A stretch of 64,000 nt of DNA from Candidatus Dependentiae bacterium (lineage in GTDB: Bacteria; Babelota; Babeliae; Babelales; Vermiphilaceae), in contig JBBDMI010000003.1 in NCBI GenBank assembly GCA_040878395.1, positions 62,001 through 126,000 on the forward strand, read 5' to 3'. A program made the translations under genes and the position numbers. The notes under the pieces were generated by a model. That model did no database searches. It saw only the letters and a program-made list of their open reading frames with translations, and was not told where the DNA came from. How positions within the stretch are numbered: the first letter of the stretch is position 1; every line of letters starts with the position of its first letter. Below, in pieces: positions 34,037 to 43,167 of the stretch.

Positions 34037-36790
34037 ATGTTAAAGCAACTTGTGTTGTCTTGTATTGCCGGTTTGTGCATAGTTGGATTCATGGCTCAGC
34101 GTGATACATGGATACAGCAATATGTGCTAGATTATTTTATTACCCAATTTCAGTATGCACTTGATTGTAGAGTTTCATGCCGTTTACAAGATTGTTCTAT
34201 GTCAGGATTGCAACTACAGTGTAGAAATTTACAGGTAATGCCTAAAAATGGAACCGATTGGTCATGGCGTGCAAAACAATTCAATATTGGTTTTTCATGG
34301 TGGCAATTGTTACTGTATGGCTCATTTGATTTTTCAATTTATATTCAAAATATGCATGCATATTCTCAAATAAAAGATGATGAACTTGCTATTGCCAATC
34401 ATCTTTATTTGGCATTTCGTGGGCCACAACTTTCGATATATACATTCTTGAAAGATATGGAATGTGATGATCTGTTTGTTACTATTGAAGACAGGCAAAA
34501 GCATCGTTATGTTGATTTACATTGGGACATTCAGGCCAAAAAGATCGACAACTGTTTTAATGTAGCTGTTGATCTTTATAAGGGTTCACTTCTTGCACAA
34601 GAACGTACATTGTTTAAAAATATGTCCGGCTCGTTACAATTTGATTCTTTCGATGGACACCCAACTATTGATGTCTGTGTTAAAGGGGCTGCATCAATTG
34701 AAATGCCACAATTGGGTTCAGAAGTTACTCCGTGTTATATCTCCGGGGCATGGCATCATAATCAAGGAACTTTTAGTTTAAAAAATGTTGACCACTCATT
34801 TGCTATTGATCCTGTTTTAATTAAAAAAGATGGCAATGGTTTGCAAGTTTCAGTTGAGGCGAAACTTCCCTTAAATTATGTTTGGCATATGCTTACAAAT
34901 GATAATGATGATAATCGATTATCAGGTAGTTGTGCATTACAGGCAAAGTATGGAGCCTACGATGACACAGATAACTTTCATGGGCATGTTTCTGCTCAGC
35001 GCATGCGTTGGCAAGATAAAGAGATCGGCTCGCTTGCAAAGATTACTTTTAATAAAAATACAGAAGATTTAGGCAAAGCTCATTTTGGTGGCGGACTGTA
35101 TTTACAAAGAACTTCAGGTGCATGTGTTGCAGGATCTTGGTCCTGTTGCCCGCAAGAAGGGATTGCGCAAGCAAGTATAAAAAATAATGCACGGCTTACT
35201 TTTTCACCTAAGCATGATTGGCAAATATTGCCGGATGACCTAACCATTAGTTGTGATGTTGATGGTCACGGAGCATTACATGTTCATTATGATGGTAAAG
35301 CAACACATGCAAAAGTACAAAATCATATTGTTTCCTCAGGCACTGCATTGATACAGGGAGCGCATGTTGAAGCGGAAGGAACGCTCGATGAAAATAGGTA
35401 TAAACTTAATGCTTGTTATGATCCTGTTTTGTACTTAAATTCGTTTGATTATGCGAATGCGCAAGGAGATACATTAGTACAAATGACTGGAAACGAAGAA
35501 CAGCATTATTCAGGATTTATTGATGTTGGTTGTGTCAAAGATATTCTCAAGAAACGTTTACAATATGATTTGCAAGGTGAAGGGATATTTAAACTTAATA
35601 TTGATAAAATTGATCAATGTTATCATGCAAATGTGCACCTTGTTAATGGTGCAATTCGTTTGCCGCGGACTTATAACTTTGTTCAAGGTTTTGACTGTGA
35701 TCTTTTTGTTGATCCATTGTATAAAAAATGTACAGTACAAGATTTGGTTTGCACATTGCATAATGGTATCATTTCAACTCAAAAAATGCATGTTGTATTG
35801 GCCGATGATTTAAGTCCAAGTTTTGTATATGCGCCTGTTTTAATTGATCGTTGCTTGCTTAACGTTGAAAAAGAACTGTTTGCTATTGTTTCAGGATCAA
35901 TGTTGTTGAGTAAGAAGCAGGATGCTGATGCTTGCCTAAAAGGGCATTTGATTATTGATCGTTCGCAGTTGAAAGAGAACCTGTTTTCTGATGTGTTTCA
36001 AAAAAATATGCGTAATTATACCGCTTATTCATTTGATACGCATGACGATGATTTGCAATGTGATATTACTATAAAAACAAAATATCCGGTACGGGTGCAG
36101 ACGCCATTTTTGCAAACTGATGCCCGTATTAATTTATCAATAAAAAATAAAGTACGAGATCCGCATGTTTCAGGATCGGTTAATTTAAGTACTGGTCAGT
36201 TGCACTTTCCTTATAAGCCTTTATATATTACCAAGGGCTCTTTGCATTTTTCACCAGGTAAGTTAGATGATCCGCTTATTGAATTAGAAGCAAAAAACTG
36301 TATTAAAAAAAATAATATTAATTTACATGTTACCGGTTCATTGCAAAATCAGCATGTGAGTCTAGAGGCGTCACCGACTTTAAGTGAAGAGCAGATCATT
36401 TCATTATTACTTGTCGGTTCGCAAGAAGAATCACTCAATATGGTTATGCCTGCGCTTATTATGCAAAACATTAAATCGATTTTATTTGGGTATGATCAAA
36501 CGACGCATAATGCAAGTCGTTATTTTGGCAATTTGCTCAAACCGTTCCGACGTATACATTTGGTGCCAAGCTTTATTGATCAAAGTGGTCGTGGTGGTTT
36601 GCGTGGTGCAATTGAGATTGATATTAGCGATCGTTGGCGTGCTGTAATTCAAAAGAACTTTAGTTTGACTGAAGATACTCGTTTTGAATTGGAATATTTA
36701 TTATCTGATGATATTAGTGTACGCGCAACGCGGGACATTCGTCGTGATTTGATTGGTGAAGTTGAGATGAGGTATAAATTTGGGGATTGA
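34037..36790 (+). CDS. tamB: TamB-like translocation and assembly protein
   Basis: 917 residues, shorter than E. coli TamB (1259) but in the range of the family in other phyla. It has an N-terminal signal anchor (LVLSCIAGLCIVGFMA), a long beta-rich middle and the C-terminal DUF490 signature: SGSVNLSTGQLHFPYKPLYI, a SLQNQHVSLEASPTLSEEQI stretch, LLVGSQEE and the end GLRGAIEIDISDRWRAVIQK to EVEMRYKFGD. TamB-like proteins span the periplasm and move lipids or help insert outer-membrane proteins. It is unusually rich in cysteine. No tamA is next to it; a terminator-like sequence follows. Confidence 0.88.
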   Translation: MLKQLVLSCIAGLCIVGFMAQRDTWIQQYVLDYFITQFQYALDCRVSCRLQDCSMSGLQLQCRNLQVMPKNGTDWSWRAKQFNIGFSWWQLLLYGSFDFSIYIQNMHAYSQIKDDELAIANHLYLAFRGPQLSIYTFLKDMECDDLFVTIEDRQKHRYVDLHWDIQAKKIDNCFNVAVDLYKGSLLAQERTLFKNMSGSLQFDSFDGHPTIDVCVKGAASIEMPQLGSEVTPCYISGAWHHNQGTFSLKNVDHSFAIDPVLIKKDGNGLQVSVEAKLPLNYVWHMLTNDNDDNRLSGSCALQAKYGAYDDTDNFHGHVSAQRMRWQDKEIGSLAKITFNKNTEDLGKAHFGGGLYLQRTSGACVAGSWSCCPQEGIAQASIKNNARLTFSPKHDWQILPDDLTISCDVDGHGALHVHYDGKATHAKVQNHIVSSGTALIQGAHVEAEGTLDENRYKLNACYDPVLYLNSFDYANAQGDTLVQMTGNEEQHYSGFIDVGCVKDILKKRLQYDLQGEGIFKLNIDKIDQCYHANVHLVNGAIRLPRTYNFVQGFDCDLFVDPLYKKCTVQDLVCTLHNGIISTQKMHVVLADDLSPSFVYAPVLIDRCLLNVEKELFAIVSGSMLLSKKQDADACLKGHLIIDRSQLKENLFSDVFQKNMRNYTAYSFDTHDDDLQCDITIKTKYPVRVQTPFLQTDARINLSIKNKVRDPHVSGSVNLSTGQLHFPYKPLYITKGSLHFSPGKLDDPLIELEAKNCIKKNNINLHVTGSLQNQHVSLEASPTLSEEQIISLLLVGSQEESLNMVMPALIMQNIKSILFGYDQTTHNASRYFGNLLKPFRRIHLVPSFIDQSGRGGLRGAIEIDISDRWRAVIQKNFSLTEDTRFELEYLLSDDISVRATRDIRRDLIGEVEMRYKFGD

Positions 36791-36914
36791 TTTTTTAGTC
36801 CTCGCCGGACGGGCTTTTTGTTGTTTTTAGCTTCTTGTGAAATTATTGGCTTTTCTTTTTTTTGAATTACTTTTGTTCCAAAGGTTGTCTTGCCACAACC
36901 TCTGGACTCCGGGC

Positions 36915-36938
36915 AAAAAAAGGGAGGCCCCTTTTTTT
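36915..36938. terminator. Symmetric A7GGG/CCCT7 hairpin
   Basis: AAAAAAAGGG (36915-36924), loop AGGC, CCCTTTTTTT (36929-36938). It works as a terminator in either direction by sequence. Confidence 0.6.
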
Positions 36939-37093
36939 AATCCCCTTATCGCGGATAAAAACGTCCTTCTTCACTTTGTTCATTCGGACTGTCAGCCCAC
37001 ACTCTCACTCACGTTCCTACTTCGCTCTTCGAGCTGCGAAGGACGTGGTCGATCTTAGGCTTCCATATCCGCTAAAGGAATAAAAAAGATATT

Positions 37094-37282
37094 AGACCTT
37101 ATGCGTAATAAAAAAACAGAGACACAAATACTTTTTTCCCATCTCCCTGTACTTCCGTCAAATCACACTTCTCAAAACATTACACAATTGATTTACTTTA
37201 AATTATAGCACATGCCAATACGCAGATTATAATAACATTTTGAGGTGGGCGCATTTTTTAAAATTAATTACGCATAAGGTCT
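37094..37282. mobile_element. MITE-like element with 16-bp terminal inverted repeats
   Basis: AGACCTTATGCGTAAT at 37094-37109 and its perfect reverse complement at 37267-37282 enclose an AT-rich non-coding 157-bp core. The short length, perfect ends and lack of coding capacity fit a miniature inverted-repeat element. AT-rich bases flank both ends, but a clean target duplication is not obvious. No transposase is seen in the window. Confidence 0.45.
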
Positions 37283-37390
37283 ATTATAAATTTATGTCCG
37301 GTAGTTTGTCTGAGGGTATTTGCCGTTTAGGCATAATGGCCCGAATACAAACGTGCAAGGCGCTCCAACAGCATGTTGGTGTATTTTAGT

Positions 37391-37420
37391 TAAGGTATTT
37401 TGTACAAGCAAAATACCTTA
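37391..37420. repeat. Perfect 12-bp hairpin
   Basis: TAAGGTATTTTG (37391-37402) and CAAAATACCTTA (37409-37420) with a six-base loop. No U-tract; a palindromic intergenic repeat rather than a clear terminator. Confidence 0.5.
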
Positions 37421-37672
37421 GCCTGTCTGGCAAGACAATAAATAATTTTAAAAAAAGAAAAACAAGCGATCACGATGCTTCGACAAGTTCAGCATGACTT
37501 CGCTGCACACGGCAGCATGACTTCGACAAGCTTACCTTTTTGCCGCACACGGCAGCATGAAATCAAAAAATAAAAATTAACATGTAATTTAAAAAAACAA
37601 GAAAGCCTTTGATAATGAATATATAATATAGTAAACTGCACCTGGTAATGTAGCTAAAAAAAGGGAGAAGTA

Positions 37673-38461
37673 ATGCAAGCGCATGCTTTCAAAAGAATAT
37701 TTCGTATTTTGGCACTTTTTGCATTAGCTTTTTTTTTGGTAGGATCAGGGATATGCCCTCCTGAGCTTTCACTAAATCGAAGCACACGTAAATCAAGAGC
37801 TCGCAAAACAATTCTAGAAGTTCCCGTTTCATTTGGTAAAACACATTTTATTGTTGGTTTATCAAAAGAAGAGGTTTCTCAACGTAACGCACAAAGTAGT
37901 TTTTCTGATGTTGAATGTACGGTAAATGAGGCATACTTTTCTCCTGATGATGATTTGCAGCAAAAAATAATAGATTTTATTGATCAAGAAAAAAAGGGTA
38001 TTTATTTAGCAATATTTTCATTTACCAATAAAAATATTGCTGATGCTTTAGTGCGTGCACATAAACGGGGCATTGAAATTCAGTTAGTTGCGGATCCAAG
38101 TTTCTTGCATGATCGTTATACCAAGATTGCATTGCTGCAAGAAAAAGGAATTTCTGTTTTTGTGTATGATCCAAAAAAATCACCTGGTAATGCATCAACT
38201 ATGTCGAATATTATGCATAATAAATTCGTGCTTTTTTTGAATAATGTTGATGATAAGCCATTGGTTTGGACAGGGTCATTTAATTTCACCAAGTCAGCAT
38301 GCTTGAGTAATCAAGAGAATGTTGTGGTGTTAAATAATCCACAAATTGTGAACAGATATATCGAAAAATTTCATGAGTTAAAAAAGCGAGCAATTGCATA
38401 CAATAACATACATGCTGCAGCCGGACGGGCAACCACAAAAAGAACAGCAAAAAATAAGTGA
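37673..38461 (+). CDS. Exported phospholipase D-like protein with a modified HKD motif
   Basis: 262 residues; N-terminal signal anchor (ILALFALAFFLVGSG). The PLD-like part starts near 95: YLAIFSFTNKNIADALVRAH, RGIEIQLVADPSF, then MHNKFVLFLNN and WTGSFNFTKSACLSNQENVV. This is the layout of single-HKD nucleases/phospholipases (Nuc, mitoPLD). In the motif HxKx4D the Asp position is Leu (HNKFVLFL), and aspartates come only later (VDD). H and K remain, so activity may be altered but not excluded. C-terminus basic (GRATTKRTAKNK). The start has GGGAGAAG before the ATG. Substrate unknown: DNA, lipid or neither. Confidence 0.85.
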   Translation: MQAHAFKRIFRILALFALAFFLVGSGICPPELSLNRSTRKSRARKTILEVPVSFGKTHFIVGLSKEEVSQRNAQSSFSDVECTVNEAYFSPDDDLQQKIIDFIDQEKKGIYLAIFSFTNKNIADALVRAHKRGIEIQLVADPSFLHDRYTKIALLQEKGISVFVYDPKKSPGNASTMSNIMHNKFVLFLNNVDDKPLVWTGSFNFTKSACLSNQENVVVLNNPQIVNRYIEKFHELKKRAIAYNNIHAAAGRATTKRTAKNK

Positions 38462-38669
38462 AAAACATTGTCGGGAGCTAAGACCCAAAAGATATGTGTA
38501 AAGTGTGCTTCATTACTACAATTCCTTCTTAGCTCTGCATTATGCTATTTCGAATTTAAGAAAAAAGCAAGTTCTTTTTTTTAGTTTTTTTTACAGAGTT
38601 TTTGAAAATGTGCTTTAAATTAACGTAATCATAGTTTTTTAACAAAAATCGAAACTTTCTTTCTTTTTA

Positions 38670-39629
38670 TTAGTGAATTATTTTTAATTTTTGTATGATT
38701 TTTTTAATATCTTCAGGGAGTTCACTTTTTATTGCAATTTTTTCTCCATCAAAAATAAATTGCAATTCAGCTGCATGCAACGCTTGTCTGTCAATGAAGG
38801 GTGATGGTTTGCCGTATACAGGATCGCCAATGATTGGATGGCCAATTGCAGCAAAATGTACGCGAATTTGATGTGTGCGTCCGGTTTCTAATGTAACACG
38901 CACTAGTGCGGCATCTTCATAATATTGTTCAACCTCGTAATGGGTGACTGCATTGCGTGCTTTTGTTTTGGCCTCTTTTTCTGATGTGTATGTTGTCATG
39001 CGATTTCTTTCTTTCGGATGCCGTCCAATTAGCAAATTAATAGTTCCTGTTTTTGGTGGATGCCCTTTGACGATTGCGTAATATGTTTTGTTTATATCAC
39101 GATTGCGAAATAAGATGCCGAATTGTGCGTAGGCATAATTGGTGCGTGGAATAATCATCAAGCCGGAAGTGAGCTTGTCAAGGCGATGAATAATTCCTGG
39201 GCGATCTACAGAGCCAACATGAGCAATGTCGTCAATGTTGTGCAATAGCCAATCAGAAAGCGAAACTTCATTGCTTGTTGATGTCGTGGGATGTGCAAGC
39301 AGGCCTGCCGGTTTTTCGATAATAATGAAATGAGGGTGCTTGAATACTATTTTTATAGGGATGTTTTTTTGTTTAACCATGTCAGCAGTGATATTGCGCT
39401 TTGGTGGAAACATAATAAAGATCGCGTCGCCAGGTTTTACTTTATGGCCGGACTTAGTAACTGTTTGTGTATTTACTTTAACATAGCCATCTTCGATTGC
39501 ACGATGGAAAAAACTGCGTGTATAGCTAGGAAATGCTTGATGTAAAAAAATATCAATACGCTCTTGAGAGGTTTCAGCATCAACAATGAGTTCAAATTCT
39601 TGGCCATGTTGAATAAGGTTTGGTTTCAT
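38670..39629 (-). CDS. rluD: RluD-family 23S rRNA pseudouridine synthase
   Basis: 319 residues from the ATG at 39629 (GGAT upstream); the frame is open further to a TTG at 39668, which I think less likely. S4 RNA-binding domain (RIDIFLHQAFPSYTRSFFHR) then the catalytic domain with GIIHRLDKLTSGLMII containing the active-site Asp, plus ALVRVTLETGRTHQIRVHFA. RluD modifies helix 69 of 23S rRNA; RluA/RluC relatives share the motifs, so the exact target is less certain than the family. Confidence 0.92.
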   Translation of the reverse strand: MKPNLIQHGQEFELIVDAETSQERIDIFLHQAFPSYTRSFFHRAIEDGYVKVNTQTVTKSGHKVKPGDAIFIMFPPKRNITADMVKQKNIPIKIVFKHPHFIIIEKPAGLLAHPTTSTSNEVSLSDWLLHNIDDIAHVGSVDRPGIIHRLDKLTSGLMIIPRTNYAYAQFGILFRNRDINKTYYAIVKGHPPKTGTINLLIGRHPKERNRMTTYTSEKEAKTKARNAVTHYEVEQYYEDAALVRVTLETGRTHQIRVHFAAIGHPIIGDPVYGKPSPFIDRQALHAAELQFIFDGEKIAIKSELPEDIKKIIQKLKIIH

Positions 39630-39754
39630 CAATTTTATCCGGAATTTAAAGTGTATATCCATAGACAAGTGTATTGGGATAGCTTATGATAAAAGTAACA
39701 GAAAATAAGCATTAATGCCATATCTCACACAGGCAAAAGTTTAAAGGTCGGGCC

Positions 39755-41110
39755 ATGGATAACAAAACGTTACTTGAAAAAATAAGATATAATGTTATTG
39801 AGGTTGCAAATCAAAGTACGGCACTTGGAGCGTCTCTATGGAAAATGTTTATGGAACTCCATCAGGCAGATATAGCAGATTTTTTTTCTGATATTGACAG
39901 GGAGTCCTTTTGTGTGTTGTTTTTAGCACTGCCAAAAGAGTTAAAGTATGCAGTTTTTAAAGAGCTTCCTGATAGTTTAAAAGTGTATATTTTGGGCAGG
40001 CAAGAAGAGTCTGATGCTTTGGCTATTTTGAATGCTTTGCATGCGGATGAATTAACCGATCTTTTTGATTATTTTTCTGATGATGAATTGCGCAAGTATA
40101 TGAATGTGCTCAATCAGACTGCGCGTGAACGTGTTTTATCGCTTAGAAAATTTCATCCTGAATCTGCCGGTGGTATTATGGACCCTCATGTTTTCTCTCT
40201 TAAGCAGGGTTTTACTGTAGGCAAAAGTGTTAGTATTTTGCAGCGTTTAAAGCCGGATAAAGATATTTATCAACGGATTTACGTAACTGATGAAAATCAT
40301 CGCTTGCTTGGTTGTATTGATTTACAAGATCTAGTATTACATGGCCCAAAAGAACGCATTTCCAGCTTTATGAAAAAAAATGAATTGATTTTATCGGTAG
40401 ATGAAGATCGTGAAAAAGTTGCACATCAAATGATACATTATGGCTTGACCAATGCGCCGGTAGTCGCCCAGGATGGTCTGTTTTTAGGAGTAGTCCCGGC
40501 AGATACTTTGGCTGATGTTTTAGTTGAAGAGGCAGGTGAAAATGTGCAGCGGATTTCTGCAATGACGCCACTTAAAAAATCTTATTTTGAAACGCCATTT
40601 TTAAAATTATTATATGAGCGCAGTGGAATCCTGGTTATTTTATTATTAGTCGAGTCGATATCGGGCACTATCTTGGAAATGTATGAATCAACCTTAGGGA
40701 TTGTATTGCTATTCTTTATTCCTATGATTATTAGTACCGGTGGAAATACCAGTAGTCAAACATCAGCTGTTGCTATTCAAGGTATGGCAGCGGGCGAAAT
40801 TCGTGAATCTAATATGTTTAAGTTTTTAAGACGTGAATTGAGACTTGGGGCTGCAATTGGCTCATTGCTTAGTATTGCCGCATTTGGACGGGTATTCTTA
40901 ACGACCGGTTCATATTTGTACGGTTTTGTTATTAGTTTAGCTTTGGGGCTCATCGTTATGCTTTCAGTTGCTTTGGGTAGCCTTGTCCCTTTAGTGCTTA
41001 AAAAATTGAATATTGATCCTGCATTTTCAGCCGGTCCATTTTTGGCAACCGCCATGGATATTTTAGGTGTACTCATTTATTGTGCTATAAGTCGATTAAT
41101 TCTGTTCTAG
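39755..41110 (+). CDS. mgtE: Magnesium transporter MgtE
   Basis: 451 residues, typical. Mg2+-gated Mg2+ channel of the inner membrane. N-terminal superhelical domain (to about 130) with the characteristic LPxxLKxxxFxxLP pattern and ELTDLFDYFSDDE; two CBS domains (about 135-260; GGIMDPHVFSL and VTDENHRLLGCIDL); five helices from about 285 with the pore-region motif STGGNTSSQTSAVAIQGMA. The start codon has no strong ribosome-binding site. It is upstream of the tRNA pair. Confidence 0.95.
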   Translation: MDNKTLLEKIRYNVIEVANQSTALGASLWKMFMELHQADIADFFSDIDRESFCVLFLALPKELKYAVFKELPDSLKVYILGRQEESDALAILNALHADELTDLFDYFSDDELRKYMNVLNQTARERVLSLRKFHPESAGGIMDPHVFSLKQGFTVGKSVSILQRLKPDKDIYQRIYVTDENHRLLGCIDLQDLVLHGPKERISSFMKKNELILSVDEDREKVAHQMIHYGLTNAPVVAQDGLFLGVVPADTLADVLVEEAGENVQRISAMTPLKKSYFETPFLKLLYERSGILVILLLVESISGTILEMYESTLGIVLLFFIPMIISTGGNTSSQTSAVAIQGMAAGEIRESNMFKFLRRELRLGAAIGSLLSIAAFGRVFLTTGSYLYGFVISLALGLIVMLSVALGSLVPLVLKKLNIDPAFSAGPFLATAMDILGVLIYCAISRLILF

Positions 41111-41335
41111 CATTATTTTAGCATGGCTTGAACCAGGTAGGGAAAAAGATGTTTATTAAGGCTTTTTGCTCGTAAACAATAGCGTGTTTTATAGAATAAA
41201 AAAAGAAAAGTGTTGTTAGAAAGGAAAAATGCCCAAAAAAAGAGCTTTTTCCTTGACAAAAGAACAACATACCTATAAATTTATTTTTGTATCTTAACTG
41301 TAAGATGCTTTTTCTTTTGAAATAAACTTTTGGGA

Positions 41336-41411
41336 GAGCCGTTAGCTCAGTTGGTAGAGCAACAGCCTTTTAAGCTGTGGGTCGCTGGTTCGAGCCCAGC
41401 ACGGCTCACCA
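41336..41411 (+). tRNA. tRNA-Lys (UUU)
   Basis: Acceptor GAGCCGT pairs with ACGGCTC; D-arm GCTCAGTTGGTAGAGC; anticodon loop CTTTTAA with anticodon TTT; T-arm CTGGTTCGAGCCCAG; 3' CCA is encoded. The CCA is followed by a CCAGTCT...ACGTCTGG hairpin element (to 41456). Confidence 0.96.
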
Positions 41412-41535
41412 GTCTACACTTATCCGGGTCTATAGACTCGGCAAGCTACGTCTGGAATAGCTATTTTTTTAAATGAATGTTTAAGTTAAACTTTATTATA
41501 AAAAAACAAGCTGTAACAAAACTAAAAATAAAGAT

Positions 41536-41613
41536 GTCCCCATCGTCTAGCCTGGTCCAGGACGTTGCCCTTTCACGGCAGAGACAGGGGTTCGAATCCC
41601 CTTGGGGACGCCA
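41536..41613 (+). tRNA. tRNA-Glu (UUC)
   Basis: Acceptor GTCCCCA pairs with TGGGGAC; anticodon loop CTTTCAC with anticodon TTC closed by TGCC/GGCA; T-arm AGGGGTTCGAATCCCCT; encoded CCA. An antisense ORF over it is an artefact. The structured repeat and a GIY-YIG gene follow directly. Confidence 0.96.
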
Positions 41614-41731
41614 GTCTTCGCTCTAAAGAGCTTCGTCTGGCTTTCGCCGCTAAATAAATTAAGAAATGAATATAAGCTTTGATAGCAAATAGCGAAGACT
41701 GTCCGACGAAGTTGAAAACGTAGACGGGCCG
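41611..41731 (+). repeat. Structured element abutting the tRNA-Glu 3' end
   Basis: Same layout as after the tmRNA. Hairpin CCAG...CTGG with inner stem GCTCT/AGAGC (41611-41640); long inverted repeat CAGTCTTCGCT (41612-41622) and AGCGAAGACTG (41691-41701), 68 bases apart; a last GC-rich hairpin with GTCCG and CGGGC (41701-41731). Relative to the tmRNA copy, T to C in one arm is matched by A to G in the other. Confidence 0.75.
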
Positions 41732-41767
41732 GCCCTATCAATTGAATTATCGAATTACTGTGTTATT

Positions 41768-42025
41768 ATGTATTATGTTTATCTCATAAGATCCATAAAA
41801 TCTCCTCAAGCTATATACGTAGGTTATACTATCAATATAAGACAACGGTTAGAGACTTATAACTCCGGTGGTTCTGTTCATACAAAAAAAGATCGACCTT
41901 GGGAATTAGTTGTGTGTATGGTATTTAAAGATATGAAATGCGCAAAACAATTTGAAAAATATCTTAAGTCTCAATCGGATAGAACATTTGCTAAAAAACG
42001 ATTTTTGAATTCACAGATTTCGTAG
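41768..42025 (+). CDS. Stand-alone GIY-YIG nuclease-domain protein, copy B
   Basis: 85 residues. MYYVYLIRS and IYVGYTINI form the GIY-YIG pair; R27 and L28 follow (RQRLETYNSGG), with a tyrosine in place of the usual His before Asn. PWELV and FEKYLKSQSDRTFAKKRF close the domain. It lies 36 bases after the tRNA-Glu structured element and ends six bases from a convergent serine-recombinase fragment. Confidence 0.85.
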   Translation: MYYVYLIRSIKSPQAIYVGYTINIRQRLETYNSGGSVHTKKDRPWELVVCMVFKDMKCAKQFEKYLKSQSDRTFAKKRFLNSQIS

Positions 42026-42031
42026 AATGCC

Positions 42032-42313
42032 TTATTGCCATTTATTGCAAATCAGTTGTAATGAATAAGTGCTGGAGGCATGCAATTCAAAGGCTTTGAT
42101 CGCAATGTGTGCTTCAAATTTATCAACCACGATATCTTTTTTATCGCCTGATATGCGAATATTTTTATAGCCATAGGGTGCTTTTGACGGCCATTCTCCC
42201 TTGCGTAGTTTCTGCTCTATAGTTCGTTTGACGTTATCGCTAATGGCATCGGAATAATATTTTGCCAATCCCAAACTGAATAACGATTTTGTGTGAAGTG
42301 TTATCTTCCGCAT
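42032..42313 (-). pseudogene. Fragment of a serine site-specific recombinase (post-catalytic part)
   Basis: The frame reads LGLAKYYSDAISDNVKRTIE, then QKLRKGEWPSKAPYGYKNI. This is the linker and early recombinase-domain signature of large serine recombinases (helix E, then G-W-P-x-x-x-P-Y-G-Y). The N-terminal catalytic domain is missing: upstream lies an unrelated short ORF with REP-like sequence, and the protein ends early at 93 residues. A 44-bp stretch (42236-42279) recurs with one mismatch at 46575-46618 in the other recombinase fragment. Confidence 0.8.
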
Positions 42314-42414
42314 AATGCGGTGATTGTATCCACGTGTTTGATGAGTTGTTCAGGTTGCCTGTCCGCCGTAGCTTCAGCGAAGGCTGAAAGGCTGATGATA
42401 TAAATCGTTTTCAT
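42301..42414 (-). CDS. 37-codon ORF with signal-like start and captured REP sequence
   Basis: It begins MKTIYIISLSAFAEATADRQ and continues PEQLIKHVDTITALCGR before a TAA that overlaps the recombinase fragment. Codons 10-18 are formed by a REP-like palindrome (CCTTCGCTGAAGCTACGGCGG), so at least part is a repeat translated by chance. Probably debris. Confidence 0.2.
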   Translation of the reverse strand: MKTIYIISLSAFAEATADRQPEQLIKHVDTITALCGR

Positions 42415-42570
42415 GATGCTGTCTTTTTATTTTTTATGGATGTCATTTGTATGGATTATAATTTAAAAATGAATTATATAGATTTCTTTAAAAGAATGCG
42501 AAAAAAAGCTAGCCGTATATTTTGTTACACAACTAGCTTTTTTGTTTTATTTTTGTGTTTAGACTTTTTA

Positions 42571-43104
42571 TTATGGTCGTGCGGGTTTGGTAAATTCGCC
42601 TGTACTAGTGGGGGTGTGGTCTTCTATAACCTTTGCTAGCTGTCTATTCATTTGAGCAGCAGTTTGACCATGTTTGTCCTTAAGTGTTTTGTTGACACCC
42701 CAATCAAGTAAAAGCTTTGCCATATCTGTATTGTCTTCAAAGAATGAGGCTCCTCCAGGAGAACTAGTATGGAAACTTGCCACATAATGTAAGGGTGTCG
42801 CTTTAAGCGCGTTATCTTGATTGTTTACATCAGCGCCTCTTTCAAGCAACAATCGTGCAAGTTTTTTGTTTCCTAGCATTACAGCAAGAACTAGAGGTGT
42901 TAATCTATGCTCTTCAGTTTGAACGTTTACATCAGCACCTTCATCTAGCAACCTTGTGACCTTATCGTGTAGATAGCTTCCAGATAGTTCTTTTTCCAGG
43001 ATATTTATTAATTCTTGGCTTTTTGTTGCTTGTTGTGGATCAGCAGCCCAAATATTACAAGCAGTTGCCAATGCAACAAGGTAGAGTAAATTTGCTTTCT
43101 TCAT
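42571..43104 (-). CDS. Secreted ankyrin-repeat protein with a homopolymer in its promoter region
   Basis: 177 residues from the ATG at 43104 (AAGGAAATAAT before it). Signal peptide MKKANLLYLVALATACNIWA-ADP, almost identical to that of the gene at 45296. Ankyrin units at about 46-65, 67-98 (LTPLVLAVMLGNKKLARLLL) and 102-140 (ATPLHYVA...MAKLLLDWGVN), with a last half unit GQTAAQMNRQ. Ankyrin repeats bind proteins; in host-adapted bacteria they are frequent effector modules. The promoter region contains 11 consecutive G (43188-43198, C on the coding strand), a potential expression switch. Confidence 0.88.
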   Translation of the reverse strand: MKKANLLYLVALATACNIWAADPQQATKSQELINILEKELSGSYLHDKVTRLLDEGADVNVQTEEHRLTPLVLAVMLGNKKLARLLLERGADVNNQDNALKATPLHYVASFHTSSPGGASFFEDNTDMAKLLLDWGVNKTLKDKHGQTAAQMNRQLAKVIEDHTPTSTGEFTKPARP

Positions 43105-43167
43105 ATTATTTCCTTTTTTACTCTGGGTTATAGGAGTCAGACCATCTGACACCCTTCTATTATTAAT

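Larger units (their letters stand above)
36791..37672. other. Repeat-rich 0.9 kb intergenic region
   Basis: No convincing gene. From left to right it holds: a GC-rich hairpin after tamB (36798-36815); a terminator-like hairpin (36915-36938); REP-like GC-richer sequence with GAGCTGCGAAGGACG (about 36960-37080), which yields overlapping spurious ORFs of 73 codons; a 189-bp segment with 16-bp terminal inverted repeats (37094-37282); a 12-bp perfect hairpin (37391-37420); and direct repeats of GCACACGGCAGCATGA (37505-37520, 37545-37560). It reads as a landing area for small repeats. Confidence 0.6.

Noticed and set aside
36837-37083. Two overlapping 73-codon ORFs after tamB
   Set aside because: They lie in palindromic REP-like sequence in two frames and have no credible start signals.
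41547-41741. ORF antisense to tRNA-Glu
   Set aside because: Translation of a tRNA gene and its flanking repeat; a well-known annotation artefact.
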